From positions 1-16,356 of the forward strand of contig JAAYQB010000079.1 of NCBI GenBank assembly GCA_012519525.1: DNA of 16,356 nt, read 5' to 3'. Source of the DNA: Bacteroidales bacterium. Its GTDB lineage: Bacteria > Bacteroidota > Bacteroidia > Bacteroidales > WCHB1-69. Shown one piece after another: positions 7,552 to 14,256 of the stretch; position 1 is the stretch's first letter, and the number at the start of each line of letters is the position of its first letter. The notes beneath the pieces are model-generated. The model worked only from the letters and a program-made list of their open reading frames with translations. It was not told the DNA's origin and did no database searches. The translations under genes were made by a program, and so were the position numbers.

Positions 7552-8412
7552 ATGAATAAATATATTTTCTCTCTTCTATTAGCAATCACATTTAGTTTAA
7601 ATGCGGGTGGACAAACCAAGTCTAAAATAAAAATAGATTGGCTATACTTACCTATGGGCGTTTTTACCATGGGAAGCCCCTTAGAGCAAGCAAAAGGACA
7701 AGTTGCTGAGGTACCTCATCAGGTAACATTGACTGGGTTTAAAATGAGCAAGTATGAAATTACCAATGCCCAATATGCAGCCTTTTTAAATGCAAACAAG
7801 ATTGGCAGCGATGGAAAATATGCTGCCGGAGCCTATCCTACACAAGTACTAATTTACGAAAGTAACGGCGAACATGATTGGGGTTTGCATTTTGTCAATG
7901 GAAAATGGGTACCTGTTGCGGGCTATGAAAACAATCCTGTGATACGAGTTACTTGGTATGGAGCCTCGGAATTTGCTGCTTACATAGGTTGTCGCCTGCC
8001 TACTGAAGCTGAATGGGAATATGCGTGCCGAGCCGGAACTAACACTCATTTTAATACAGGCAGCTGTTTAAGTGCCACACAAGCCAATTATAATGGGAAT
8101 ATTCCCATGGAAGGCTGTAGCGAGGGAGTAAATAAAGGTAAAACAATGCCCGTAGGCAGCTTTGCATCCAATGCTTGGGGCTTGTACGACATGCACGGAA
8201 ATGTATATGAGTGGTGTAGCGATTGGTACGGAACATATTCAAGCGATGCACAATTAAATCCTAAAGGACCTGAGTCAGGCAAGTGGCGAGTGTATCGCGG
8301 TGGTAGCTGGGCAAGCATTGCTCTCTTTTGTCAATGTGCGTATCGTAACAATAGCGAACCGGAAGATAGCGGCTATACTATTGGTTTTCGTGTAGTTTCC
8401 GATAGTAAATAA
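7552..8412 (+). CDS. Secreted formylglycine-generating-enzyme-like (SUMF1-domain) protein
   Basis: A 286-residue protein with a cleavable signal peptide (about residues 1-20) and a full FGE-sulfatase domain (PF03781): LPMGVFTMGSP (33-43), YEITNAQYAAFL (68-79), RLPTEAEWEYACRAGT (148-163), GLYDMHGNVYEWCSDWYG (210-227) and C-terminal RGGSWASIALFCQCAYR (249-265) leading to IGFRVV. True FGE uses two copper-binding cysteines at +6 and +11 from the RGG arginine. Here +6 is Ser255 and only Cys260 (+11) remains, so sulfatase activation is unlikely and a binding or structural role fits better. No sulfatase gene is in the window. A near-palindrome ACGATACGTTTCGT (7510-7523, two mismatched positions) lies upstream and might be an operator. 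The HKD protein follows after 5 nt. Confidence 0.88.
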   Translation: MNKYIFSLLLAITFSLNAGGQTKSKIKIDWLYLPMGVFTMGSPLEQAKGQVAEVPHQVTLTGFKMSKYEITNAQYAAFLNANKIGSDGKYAAGAYPTQVLIYESNGEHDWGLHFVNGKWVPVAGYENNPVIRVTWYGASEFAAYIGCRLPTEAEWEYACRAGTNTHFNTGSCLSATQANYNGNIPMEGCSEGVNKGKTMPVGSFASNAWGLYDMHGNVYEWCSDWYGTYSSDAQLNPKGPESGKWRVYRGGSWASIALFCQCAYRNNSEPEDSGYTIGFRVVSDSK

Positions 8413-8417
8413 AAAAA

Positions 8418-8933
8418 ATGAGTACAATTTACATATCTAATTTTCAACACTACACAAAAGTTATAGAAGCAGTACATAGTGTAAAGCGTTCGTTATGGAT
8501 TGGTACTGCCGACATCAAAGACCTATATGTAAAACAAGGAAGTAATGCCGTTCCTTTTCTCAAAACACTTGCTCATTTAATTGACAGGAAGATAGAAGTA
8601 AGACTGATGCATGCAAAAGAACCGGGACCCAATTTTCGTAAAGATTTCGACAAATACCCATCCTTAATCAAGAATTTAGAAAGAGTATTGTGTCCTCGCG
8701 TGCATTTTAAAGTCATAATTTATGATTTACATACAGCCTATATCGGTTCAGCCAACTTAACAGGAGCAGGTATGGGCATGAAAAGCGAACATTCACGCAA
8801 TTTTGAAGCCGGCATATTAACCAACGAACCTATATTGGTCGATCAAGCGATAGAGCAGTTTGATGAAATTTGGATGGGAAAACATTGTCTAAAATGCAAT
8901 CGCAAAGCCTATTGTGGCGATAAAATAATATAA
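8418..8933 (+). CDS. Phospholipase D-like (single HKD) protein with C-terminal Cys cluster
   Basis: A 171-residue protein without signal peptide. It contains one HKD motif, HFKVIIYD (His96, Lys98, Asp103), followed by YIGSANLTGAG (108-118), the standard PLD/Nuc fold arrangement. One HKD per chain means two chains must pair to form an active site, as in Nuc-type nucleases, which have about this length. The substrate could be nucleic acid or phospholipid and cannot be decided. The C-terminus ends in CLKCNRKAYC (Cys157, Cys160, Cys166), which may bind a metal together with His156. The gene starts 5 nt after the SUMF1-like stop, so they are almost certainly co-transcribed, although one product is exported and this one appears cytoplasmic. 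Confidence 0.85.
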   Translation: MSTIYISNFQHYTKVIEAVHSVKRSLWIGTADIKDLYVKQGSNAVPFLKTLAHLIDRKIEVRLMHAKEPGPNFRKDFDKYPSLIKNLERVLCPRVHFKVIIYDLHTAYIGSANLTGAGMGMKSEHSRNFEAGILTNEPILVDQAIEQFDEIWMGKHCLKCNRKAYCGDKII

Positions 8934-8979
8934 AAACGCTAGCTTATTTTAAAGAAAGCAGCATCTTATTATTAGAAAA

Positions 8980-9954
8980 TTAAGGTAAATATATTTCTAA
9001 TAATCGGCAACTTTTATTAGGAATAAAAACCGCCTCTTCGATAACGGCGGGCATAAGCACACACTCCCCTTTCGATATCGTTTCTTCTCCTCCATCATAT
9101 CCGATAAGAGCTTCTCCCTCAACACATATATAGATTACAAAGCTATCCGTTTCTATGTATATTTTTTCTACTTTTTGGTCAAAGAATAGTAGATTGGTAA
9201 CAAAATAGGGCGAACGAACAAGTAGTTGCGTTTTATTTTTTTTAGGAGAAATGCGTATCGGTTGATTGTCATTATTTTCATAATCTATTGCTTGATAAGC
9301 CTCTTCTATATGCAAAGGACGCAATTTCCCGTTTTTATCTTTTCTGTTGTAATCATACAAACGATAAGTAATATCCGATGTTTGCTGTATTTCGGCTAAT
9401 AAAACACCTTTTCCAATAGCATGTACTTTGCCTGCCGGCAAATAAAACACATCGCCGGCTTTGGTTGATACATAATTCAAAATTTCCTCTAAAGTCCCTG
9501 ATTGTATGTGATGTTCTAATTTTTCTTTGTTGACAGGAGTAGTAAAGCCTACATTAATTTTAGCTTGCTCATCGGCAGCAAGCACATACCACATTTCCGT
9601 TTTCCCGTTTTCTCCGTGTAATTGTGCGGCAAGCCGATCATTGGGATGAACTTGAACCGAAAGATCGCTATTGGCATCAATGAACTTTATAAGTAGTGGA
9701 AAGTGTTCGTTATAGATATCGAATACTTTTTCTCCTACCAAATCTCCCATGTACACACCTACTAATTCGCTCAAGGTGTTGCCTTTCAGAAATCCATTGC
9801 TGACTTTATTCGAGTCGTTATCAATACCCGATATTTCCCACGATTCGCCGCAATTGGGAAGCGGACTAAAGTCTTTATTTAAAATTGTTTTAATTTTATT
9901 ACCCCCCCAAATTTTTTCTTTCAATATGGGAGTGAACTTTAATGGATACAGCAT
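8980..9954 (-). CDS. manA: Mannose-6-phosphate isomerase, class I (short form)
   Basis: A 324-residue cytoplasmic cupin enzyme that interconverts mannose-6-phosphate and fructose-6-phosphate, linking glycolysis to GDP-mannose and fucose precursors for surface glycans. The zinc ligands are visible: SVQVHPND (Gln101, His103), GKTEMWYVL (Glu120) and PAGKVHAIG (His178). The catalytic Arg198 lies in TYRLYDYNR (196-204). The start MLYPLKFTPILKEKIWGG is typical, and the length matches the short bacterial class of about 315-325 residues (Bacillus ManA/YvyI-like) rather than the ~390-residue E. coli form. It lies downstream of korB, separated by a strong hairpin. A second hairpin sits 4 nt before its ATG. 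No TAnnTTTG box is evident in the 76-nt gap. Confidence 0.92.
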   Translation of the reverse strand: MLYPLKFTPILKEKIWGGNKIKTILNKDFSPLPNCGESWEISGIDNDSNKVSNGFLKGNTLSELVGVYMGDLVGEKVFDIYNEHFPLLIKFIDANSDLSVQVHPNDRLAAQLHGENGKTEMWYVLAADEQAKINVGFTTPVNKEKLEHHIQSGTLEEILNYVSTKAGDVFYLPAGKVHAIGKGVLLAEIQQTSDITYRLYDYNRKDKNGKLRPLHIEEAYQAIDYENNDNQPIRISPKKNKTQLLVRSPYFVTNLLFFDQKVEKIYIETDSFVIYICVEGEALIGYDGGEETISKGECVLMPAVIEEAVFIPNKSCRLLEIYLP

Positions 9955-9958
9955 AGTT

Positions 9959-9977
9959 AAAGTTTTAGTAAAACTTT
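9959..9977 (-). promoter_or_regulatory. Hairpin directly upstream of the manA start
   Basis: AAAGTTTT (9959-9966) and AAAACTTT (9970-9977) are perfect inverted arms with a 3-nt loop. The stem ends 4 nt before the manA ATG (9952-9954 on the minus strand). A fold here would lie over the ribosome-loading region. It is AT-rich and therefore weak; any regulatory role is inference. Confidence 0.3.
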
Positions 9978-9992
9978 CAATTATAATAAGTA

Positions 9993-10026
9993 TACAATCA
10001 CTTACTTGTCAAGCAAAGTGATTGTA
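9993..10026 (-). terminator. Strong stem-loop after korB
   Basis: TACAATCACTT (9993-10003) pairs perfectly with AAGTGATTGTA (10016-10026), an 11-bp stem starting 4 nt after the korB stop. The 12-nt loop holds a further CTT/AAG pairing. On the minus strand it is followed by TACTTATTATAATT, AT-rich but not a pure T run. It probably ends or attenuates the kor transcript before manA. Confidence 0.55.
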
Positions 10027-10030
10027 GAGA

Positions 10031-11062
10031 TTAAATCTCCCAAGTATCTCCGCTATTCAATATATCGTCAACACATTTAATGTTTGAGGTTGCTTTAGCA
10101 TCTATCATTTGCTTTTCTAGCAACTCATCGTAAGTAGGCGATGGTACCGAACGTATTACTCCCAAGGCAATAGGATAATCGGGCCAATGCATATCTGCCA
10201 ACATATTATGCAATCCTGCGTCTTGTTGCTGAGCATCATGTACAAGAATATCTTTTTCTGTTATTCCATTTTCGCCAATGGTAACTACTTCTAAACCTCT
10301 TGAACCTAAACGAATTCCTTTATTATTGTCTTTACCGAATATCATAGGTTCGCCATGTTTCAATATTAGTTGTCTGTCGGGAGCAGTAGCTCTATCAGCG
10401 ATAGCTTTATGTGCTCCATCATTGAATATCACACAGTTTTGTAAAATCTCTATCACTGATGTTCCATCATGTTTAGCAGCTTCATACATAACATCTCCCA
10501 TTAATTTCGTATTATTATCCACCACTCTGGCATAAAAATTTCCTTGAGCAGCCAATACTAATTTACCTACATCGAAAGGTTTTTCGATGGTTCCGTAAGG
10601 AGAAGTTTTTGTTACTTGTCCGAATGGAGTTGTAGGAGAATATTGCCCTTTTGTTAATCCATAAATTTGATTATTAAAGAGTAAGATATTTAAATCCACA
10701 TTTCTTCTAATAGTATGTAAAAAATGATTGCCGCCTATAGCCATAAGGTCTCCATCACCGGCAATAACCCATACACTTAATTTTCTATTCGATACGCTTA
10801 CTCCGGTAGCAATAGGCGTAGCACGACCGTGAATTCCGTGAAAACCAAATGTATTCACATAATATGGGAAGCGAGAGGCGCAGCCTATTCCCGATACAAC
10901 ACAAAAGTTTTCGCGTTTGTAGCCTATTCTAGGAAAAATACTTTGCAAAGTAGCTAAAATAGCATGAGAACCGCATCCGGGGCACCATCTTACCATTTGA
11001 TCACTTGCAAAATCTTCTTTCGTTAGCGGAACTGTCGAACGTTCTATCATTGAATAACTCAT
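10031..11062 (-). CDS. korB: 2-oxoacid:ferredoxin oxidoreductase, beta subunit (TPP-binding)
   Basis: A 343-residue cytoplasmic subunit that binds thiamine pyrophosphate and an iron-sulfur cluster. Visible motifs are WCPGCG (26-31), GIGCASR (58-64), the TPP/Mg motif AGDGDLMAIGGN (101-112) and FNNQIYGLTKGQYSPTT (129-145). The CPGCG cysteines are cluster ligands in this family. With KorA it oxidatively decarboxylates a 2-oxoacid (2-oxoglutarate is the usual assignment for this Bacteroidota pair) to the acyl-CoA, reducing ferredoxin. Substrate specificity is inferred from overall resemblance. The gene starts 12 nt after the korA stop behind a perfect Shine-Dalgarno sequence. No separate ferredoxin-like gamma or delta subunit gene is present in the window. 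Confidence 0.92.
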   Translation of the reverse strand: MSYSMIERSTVPLTKEDFASDQMVRWCPGCGSHAILATLQSIFPRIGYKRENFCVVSGIGCASRFPYYVNTFGFHGIHGRATPIATGVSVSNRKLSVWVIAGDGDLMAIGGNHFLHTIRRNVDLNILLFNNQIYGLTKGQYSPTTPFGQVTKTSPYGTIEKPFDVGKLVLAAQGNFYARVVDNNTKLMGDVMYEAAKHDGTSVIEILQNCVIFNDGAHKAIADRATAPDRQLILKHGEPMIFGKDNNKGIRLGSRGLEVVTIGENGITEKDILVHDAQQQDAGLHNMLADMHWPDYPIALGVIRSVPSPTYDELLEKQMIDAKATSNIKCVDDILNSGDTWEI

Positions 11063-11069
11063 TATTTAT

Positions 11070-11077
11070 CCTCCTTA
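11070..11077 (-). promoter_or_regulatory. Perfect Shine-Dalgarno site (TAAGGAGG) of korB
   Basis: On the minus strand the korA stop codon TAA is fused to AGGAGG's core: TAAGGAGG, then ATAAATA, then the korB ATG, a 7-nt spacing. A full Shine-Dalgarno sequence is unusual in Bacteroidota, where most genes lack one. It confirms the korB start and suggests independent strong initiation. Confidence 0.75.
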
Positions 11078-12913
11078 AAATATTTGATTAAATGTATTGA
11101 TTAATTCTGTAGTAGTAAAAGGTATTCCTTTTATCTTATTGTATTTTATATAGTTAAATTGAGGATGAACAATACGCAAATAATTCGCAAATTGACCATC
11201 ATTTAATTCACATACAACTATCTTTTTAAATTTAGCAAATATATCAGCCGTATTTTTTGGAAGCGGCATAATATATTTAAAATGAGCTAAACTTATTTTC
11301 TTACCTTGTTTCTGTAAATTTTTCACAGCATCGTACACCTGCCCTCTTGTTCCGCCCCAGCTCACTACTAATACATCGCCACTATCTTCGCCTATAATAT
11401 CTTGTTCGGGAATATAATCGGCAACTCTTTGTACTTTTTCATTACGATTGCTGACCATTTTGTCGTGATTAATAGGATCGGTAGAAACGGCACCAAAAAT
11501 ATCTGTTTTTTCCAAACCTCCTACCCTATGTTCCAAACCTTCGGTTCCCGGTAATGCCCATTGACGAACCAATGTTTTTTCATCTCTACGATAAGGTTTA
11601 TAATTAGGATCTTTGGCTTTAGCAAGAGGTGGCGTAATGCTTGGCATATCGGCAACTTTTGGGATTCTAAACAGTTCAGTTCCTTGTCCAATATAGCCAT
11701 CGGTCATCAAAATAGCCGGTGTCATATGCTCTAATGATAATTTAGCCGTATTGTAAGCCATTTCGAAACAATCGCTGGGCGAAGATGCGGCTGTAACAAT
11801 GCAAGGGCAGGAACCATTACGACCATACAATGCTTGCAATAAATCTGCTTGTTCCGACTTGGTAGGCATCCCTGTTGAAGGACCGCCTCTTTGTACATTA
11901 ATAATTACCAACGGCAATTCCGTCATAACAGCCAAACCTATTGCTTCCGATTTTAACGATAAGCCGGGTCCCGATGTAGACGTTACTGCCATAGAACCGG
12001 CATAAGAAGCTCCTATTGAAGAACATATACCCGCAATTTCGTCTTCGCATTGCATTACACGTGCATTCAAAGATTTATGACGTGCCAATTCTACGAGTAT
12101 GTCGGTTGCCGGCGTAATAGGATAAGAACCTAAAAACAACGGTCTTCCCGAACGTTCGGAAGCGGCTAATAAACCCCAAGCTGTTGCAATATTTCCCGAA
12201 ATATTGCGGTATTTTCCTTTTGGTAAAACTGCAGTAGGTATATGAAAACGTGATTCTATGGCTTCTATACTTTCAGCATAAATATAGCCCGCTTTTAATA
12301 CTTCTATATTGATTTCCGCAACTTTCGGACTCTTTTTAAATTTGTCGTTAATTTGTTTAAATAATATTTTTAAGTCTCTATCATAAATAAAAGCAACTAT
12401 CCCTAAGGCATACATGTTTTTAGTTCTATCAGCATCTTTTATATCCATGCCTAAGCTGATGGCTATTTCCTTTGCTTGAGAGGAAATGGGTGCTTGAATG
12501 ATATGATAACTCGATAAACTACCATCTTCTAATGGATTAGAGGCATAACCCGCTTTATCAAATGCTTTATCTACAAAAGCATCCACATCAACAATAATCG
12601 TTCCGCCTAAGGCTACCCATTGTAAGTTTGCTTTTAATGATGCAGGATTCATTGCCACTAACATATCACACTTATCCCCTATTGTTCTAACTTCTCTTCC
12701 TATGTGAACTTGATAGCCCGAAACGCCTGCTACCGTATTACGAGGTGCCCTTATTTCTGCAGGATAATCAGGAAAAGTGGATAAATCGTTACCCGACATA
12801 GCAGAAGTATCAGAAAACAATGTTCCAGTCAATTGCATTCCATCACCACAATCGCCTACAAACTTAACTACAACACTTTCTTTTTCAATTACTTCAAATT
12901 TCTTTTTGGTCAT
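11075..12913 (-). CDS. korA: 2-oxoacid:ferredoxin oxidoreductase, fused gamma-alpha subunit
   Basis: A 612-residue cytoplasmic subunit. Residues about 15-215 are the gamma domain (FVGDCGDGMQLTGTLFSD at 18-35, RAPRNTVAGVSGYQVHIG at 55-72). Residues about 238-440 form the pyrimidine-binding domain: SYPITPATD (263-271), QCEDEIAG (289-296), TSTSGPG (311-317) and RGGPSTGMPTKSEQAD (342-357). The C-terminal part (about 505-612) is the transketolase-C-like domain. This gamma-alpha fusion with a separate beta subunit is the normal two-gene layout for KorAB. It works with KorB to make acyl-CoA, CO2 and reduced ferredoxin, probably in the reductive or oxidative branch around 2-oxoglutarate. It is the first gene of the operon, with a -7-type box 47 nt upstream of the start. 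Confidence 0.93.
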   Translation of the reverse strand: MTKKKFEVIEKESVVVKFVGDCGDGMQLTGTLFSDTSAMSGNDLSTFPDYPAEIRAPRNTVAGVSGYQVHIGREVRTIGDKCDMLVAMNPASLKANLQWVALGGTIIVDVDAFVDKAFDKAGYASNPLEDGSLSSYHIIQAPISSQAKEIAISLGMDIKDADRTKNMYALGIVAFIYDRDLKILFKQINDKFKKSPKVAEINIEVLKAGYIYAESIEAIESRFHIPTAVLPKGKYRNISGNIATAWGLLAASERSGRPLFLGSYPITPATDILVELARHKSLNARVMQCEDEIAGICSSIGASYAGSMAVTSTSGPGLSLKSEAIGLAVMTELPLVIINVQRGGPSTGMPTKSEQADLLQALYGRNGSCPCIVTAASSPSDCFEMAYNTAKLSLEHMTPAILMTDGYIGQGTELFRIPKVADMPSITPPLAKAKDPNYKPYRRDEKTLVRQWALPGTEGLEHRVGGLEKTDIFGAVSTDPINHDKMVSNRNEKVQRVADYIPEQDIIGEDSGDVLVVSWGGTRGQVYDAVKNLQKQGKKISLAHFKYIMPLPKNTADIFAKFKKIVVCELNDGQFANYLRIVHPQFNYIKYNKIKGIPFTTTELINTFNQIF

Positions 12914-12960
12914 AATTACGTATATATTAATTTTAAAGAATATTTATATTTTTATTTTTG

Positions 12961-12968
12961 CAAAAGTA
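12961..12968 (-). promoter_or_regulatory. Bacteroidota -7 box (TACTTTTG) for korAB
   Basis: The minus strand reads TACTTTTGC, identical to the box ahead of the rhomboid operon, and lies 47 nt before the korA ATG. No TTG -33 element is found upstream at the expected distance, so confidence is moderate. Confidence 0.45.
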
Positions 12969-13085
12969 TAGCTTTTATTTGGATTAAACCAGATTTCTTT
13001 GAAATATTTTTCCACTATTTTTAATTAAAAAATTAAATAATACTTGTAGAACTGTTTTTTGTACTATTTCAAAGTATATAAACAA

Positions 13086-13110
13086 AAAATTGCCCCTGAA
13101 CGGCAATTTT
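13086..13110 (-). terminator. Rho-independent terminator after the FISUMP gene
   Basis: AAAATTGCC (13086-13094) and GGCAATTTT (13102-13110) form a perfect 9-bp stem with a 7-nt loop. On the minus strand the stem runs directly into TTTTTTGTTT, a good T-rich tail. It lies about 126 nt beyond the FISUMP stop. In the plus direction the tail is only TTTTAATTC. Confidence 0.65.
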
Positions 13111-13236
13111 AATTCAAATAAAATAATAGAGTGAACGCTAGTAAATATAGCTTAACACTTCGCTCTAACAGAACAATGGGATTGCTTTCAATTGTAGCGT
13201 CCTAAAAAAAGTTGACACATATTATTTTTCACTTTC

Positions 13237-13986
13237 TTAATCTTTTATGCAACGCACAGAATAAGCATGACTTTTATCATCGTAACCCCTAAAGATAGTA
13301 CTATCATAGTGAACTAAACTTCGATAGTAAGCCTTATCCGATTGATCAGTAGCTGTCCACCAGTAACCGGCAATACGAATATTCCATAATAATCGGTCTT
13401 GGTTATTACGAAGACCACCCGGTAAAGCTGTAAATCCGGATTCATTAGTAGCACCTTCGTTAGGGGTAGTCCAATGAGTAGTTCCGGTTTCTTTTAACTT
13501 TCCACCTTCATTTTTTCCTCGCCAATTATATGCATTTGCTTGTTCTTCGGTCATACCCAAAAACTTTTCCAATTCTTTCCACTCCGCATCGCTGGGTAAA
13601 TGCCAACCGGCCGGTGAAGCTGTCTTGGCTGCTTGCCAATTATATAAAACTCCATAAGTTGTATAATTACTTGTAGCTTTAGCTTCACTTACATCCGTTC
13701 CATTATACATATAAATATAACAATACGGGTCTGTAGTAGAACTTGTAGCAGCAGGTACAACACTTGGCAAATATCTTAGATTTTCAGCCATCCATACCTG
13801 ATTGCCAATTTTTACTGTTTTATACACATTGCCATCACGTGAATCAGTGAAGGTGGTTGCATCATTGTTATTGTTATTGTTGTTATTCCCGTTATTGTCA
13901 TCATTATTGTCATCCCTACAACTAACTGCCAACAATAATCCCATTACTAACAATGGATAAATTAAAATACGAATTTTTTTTGTCAT
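13237..13986 (-). CDS. FISUMP-domain surface lipoprotein
   Basis: A 249-residue lipoprotein. The signal peptide ends in LLAVSC with lipidated Cys23. The next residues, RDDNNDD (24-30), resemble the acidic lipoprotein export signal that sends Bacteroidota lipoproteins to the cell surface. A low-complexity linker follows, with eight consecutive Asn at 34-41. The rest is a FISUMP (Fibrobacter succinogenes major paralogous) domain, a C-type-lectin-related fold: DGNVYKTVKIGNQVWMAENL (51-70), AGWHLPSDAEWKELE (126-140), SGFTALPGGLRN (about 183-194), GYWWTATDQS and C-terminal YSVRCIKD. Such domains are thought to bind ligands or be structural; no enzyme activity is expected. It is the last of the minus-strand envelope genes, with a long leader (215 nt to the nearest -7 box) and its own terminator. 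Confidence 0.88.
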   Translation of the reverse strand: MTKKIRILIYPLLVMGLLLAVSCRDDNNDDNNGNNNNNNNNDATTFTDSRDGNVYKTVKIGNQVWMAENLRYLPSVVPAATSSTTDPYCYIYMYNGTDVSEAKATSNYTTYGVLYNWQAAKTASPAGWHLPSDAEWKELEKFLGMTEEQANAYNWRGKNEGGKLKETGTTHWTTPNEGATNESGFTALPGGLRNNQDRLLWNIRIAGYWWTATDQSDKAYYRSLVHYDSTIFRGYDDKSHAYSVRCIKD

Positions 13987-14201
13987 AATAGTTAAATTTA
14001 ATTGTGAATACTTTATTTATAAATTTTTAAAAAATTTCTTGTATAATTTAACACTGTTATCTTTGAAAATAAGGTATCTTTGTTTTTTAAAAAATTTATC
14101 GTCATTCATCGAATTTACATATAAACTCTTTATTATAAATCTATTAACTAAAAAAATATCTCTCTTATACTATCCCTTATTCAAACAATAGAAACACTTT
14201 G

Positions 14202-14209
14202 CAAAAATA
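14202..14209 (-). promoter_or_regulatory. -7 box (TATTTTTG) upstream of the FISUMP gene
   Basis: The minus strand reads TATTTTTGC, with a TTG 15 nt further upstream (short of the usual spacing). It lies 215 nt before the FISUMP ATG, implying a long leader if used. Its surroundings (14198-14237) closely match those of the box at 14940-14947. Confidence 0.35.
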
Positions 14210-14256
14210 GTACTTTTTTTAAATCAAACAGTAATTTGATAAAAATATTTAAGCTA

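Larger units (their letters stand above)
12914..13236. other. Intergenic region between korA and the FISUMP gene
   Basis: No gene is seen in these 323 bases. They hold, from left to right, the korA promoter-like box (12961-12968), a terminator hairpin (13086-13110), a loose hairpin AGAGTGAA/TTCGCTCT (13128-13135 with 13159-13166, one wobble pair), and an IS-end-like sequence beginning TGTAGCGTCC (from 13193). The last two lie within the 3' untranslated part of the FISUMP transcript. Confidence 0.6.

Noticed and set aside
8051..8318. Minus-strand open frames opposite the SUMF1-like gene
   Set aside because: They mirror a conserved coding region, lack family resemblance and have no start context.
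8934..8979. Terminator between the convergent HKD and manA genes
   Set aside because: Only the short palindrome GCTAGC and weak AT pairing are present; no stem followed by a T run.
13128..13166. Hairpin AGAGTGAA/TTCGCTCT as a second terminator
   Set aside because: The stem is only 8 bp with a wobble pair and a 23-nt loop, and no T-rich tail follows on either strand.
13212..13217. TTGACA as a sigma-70 -35 box
   Set aside because: Bacteroidota promoters use TTG/TAnnTTTG elements; there is no plus-strand gene after it and it lies in an IS-end-like sequence.
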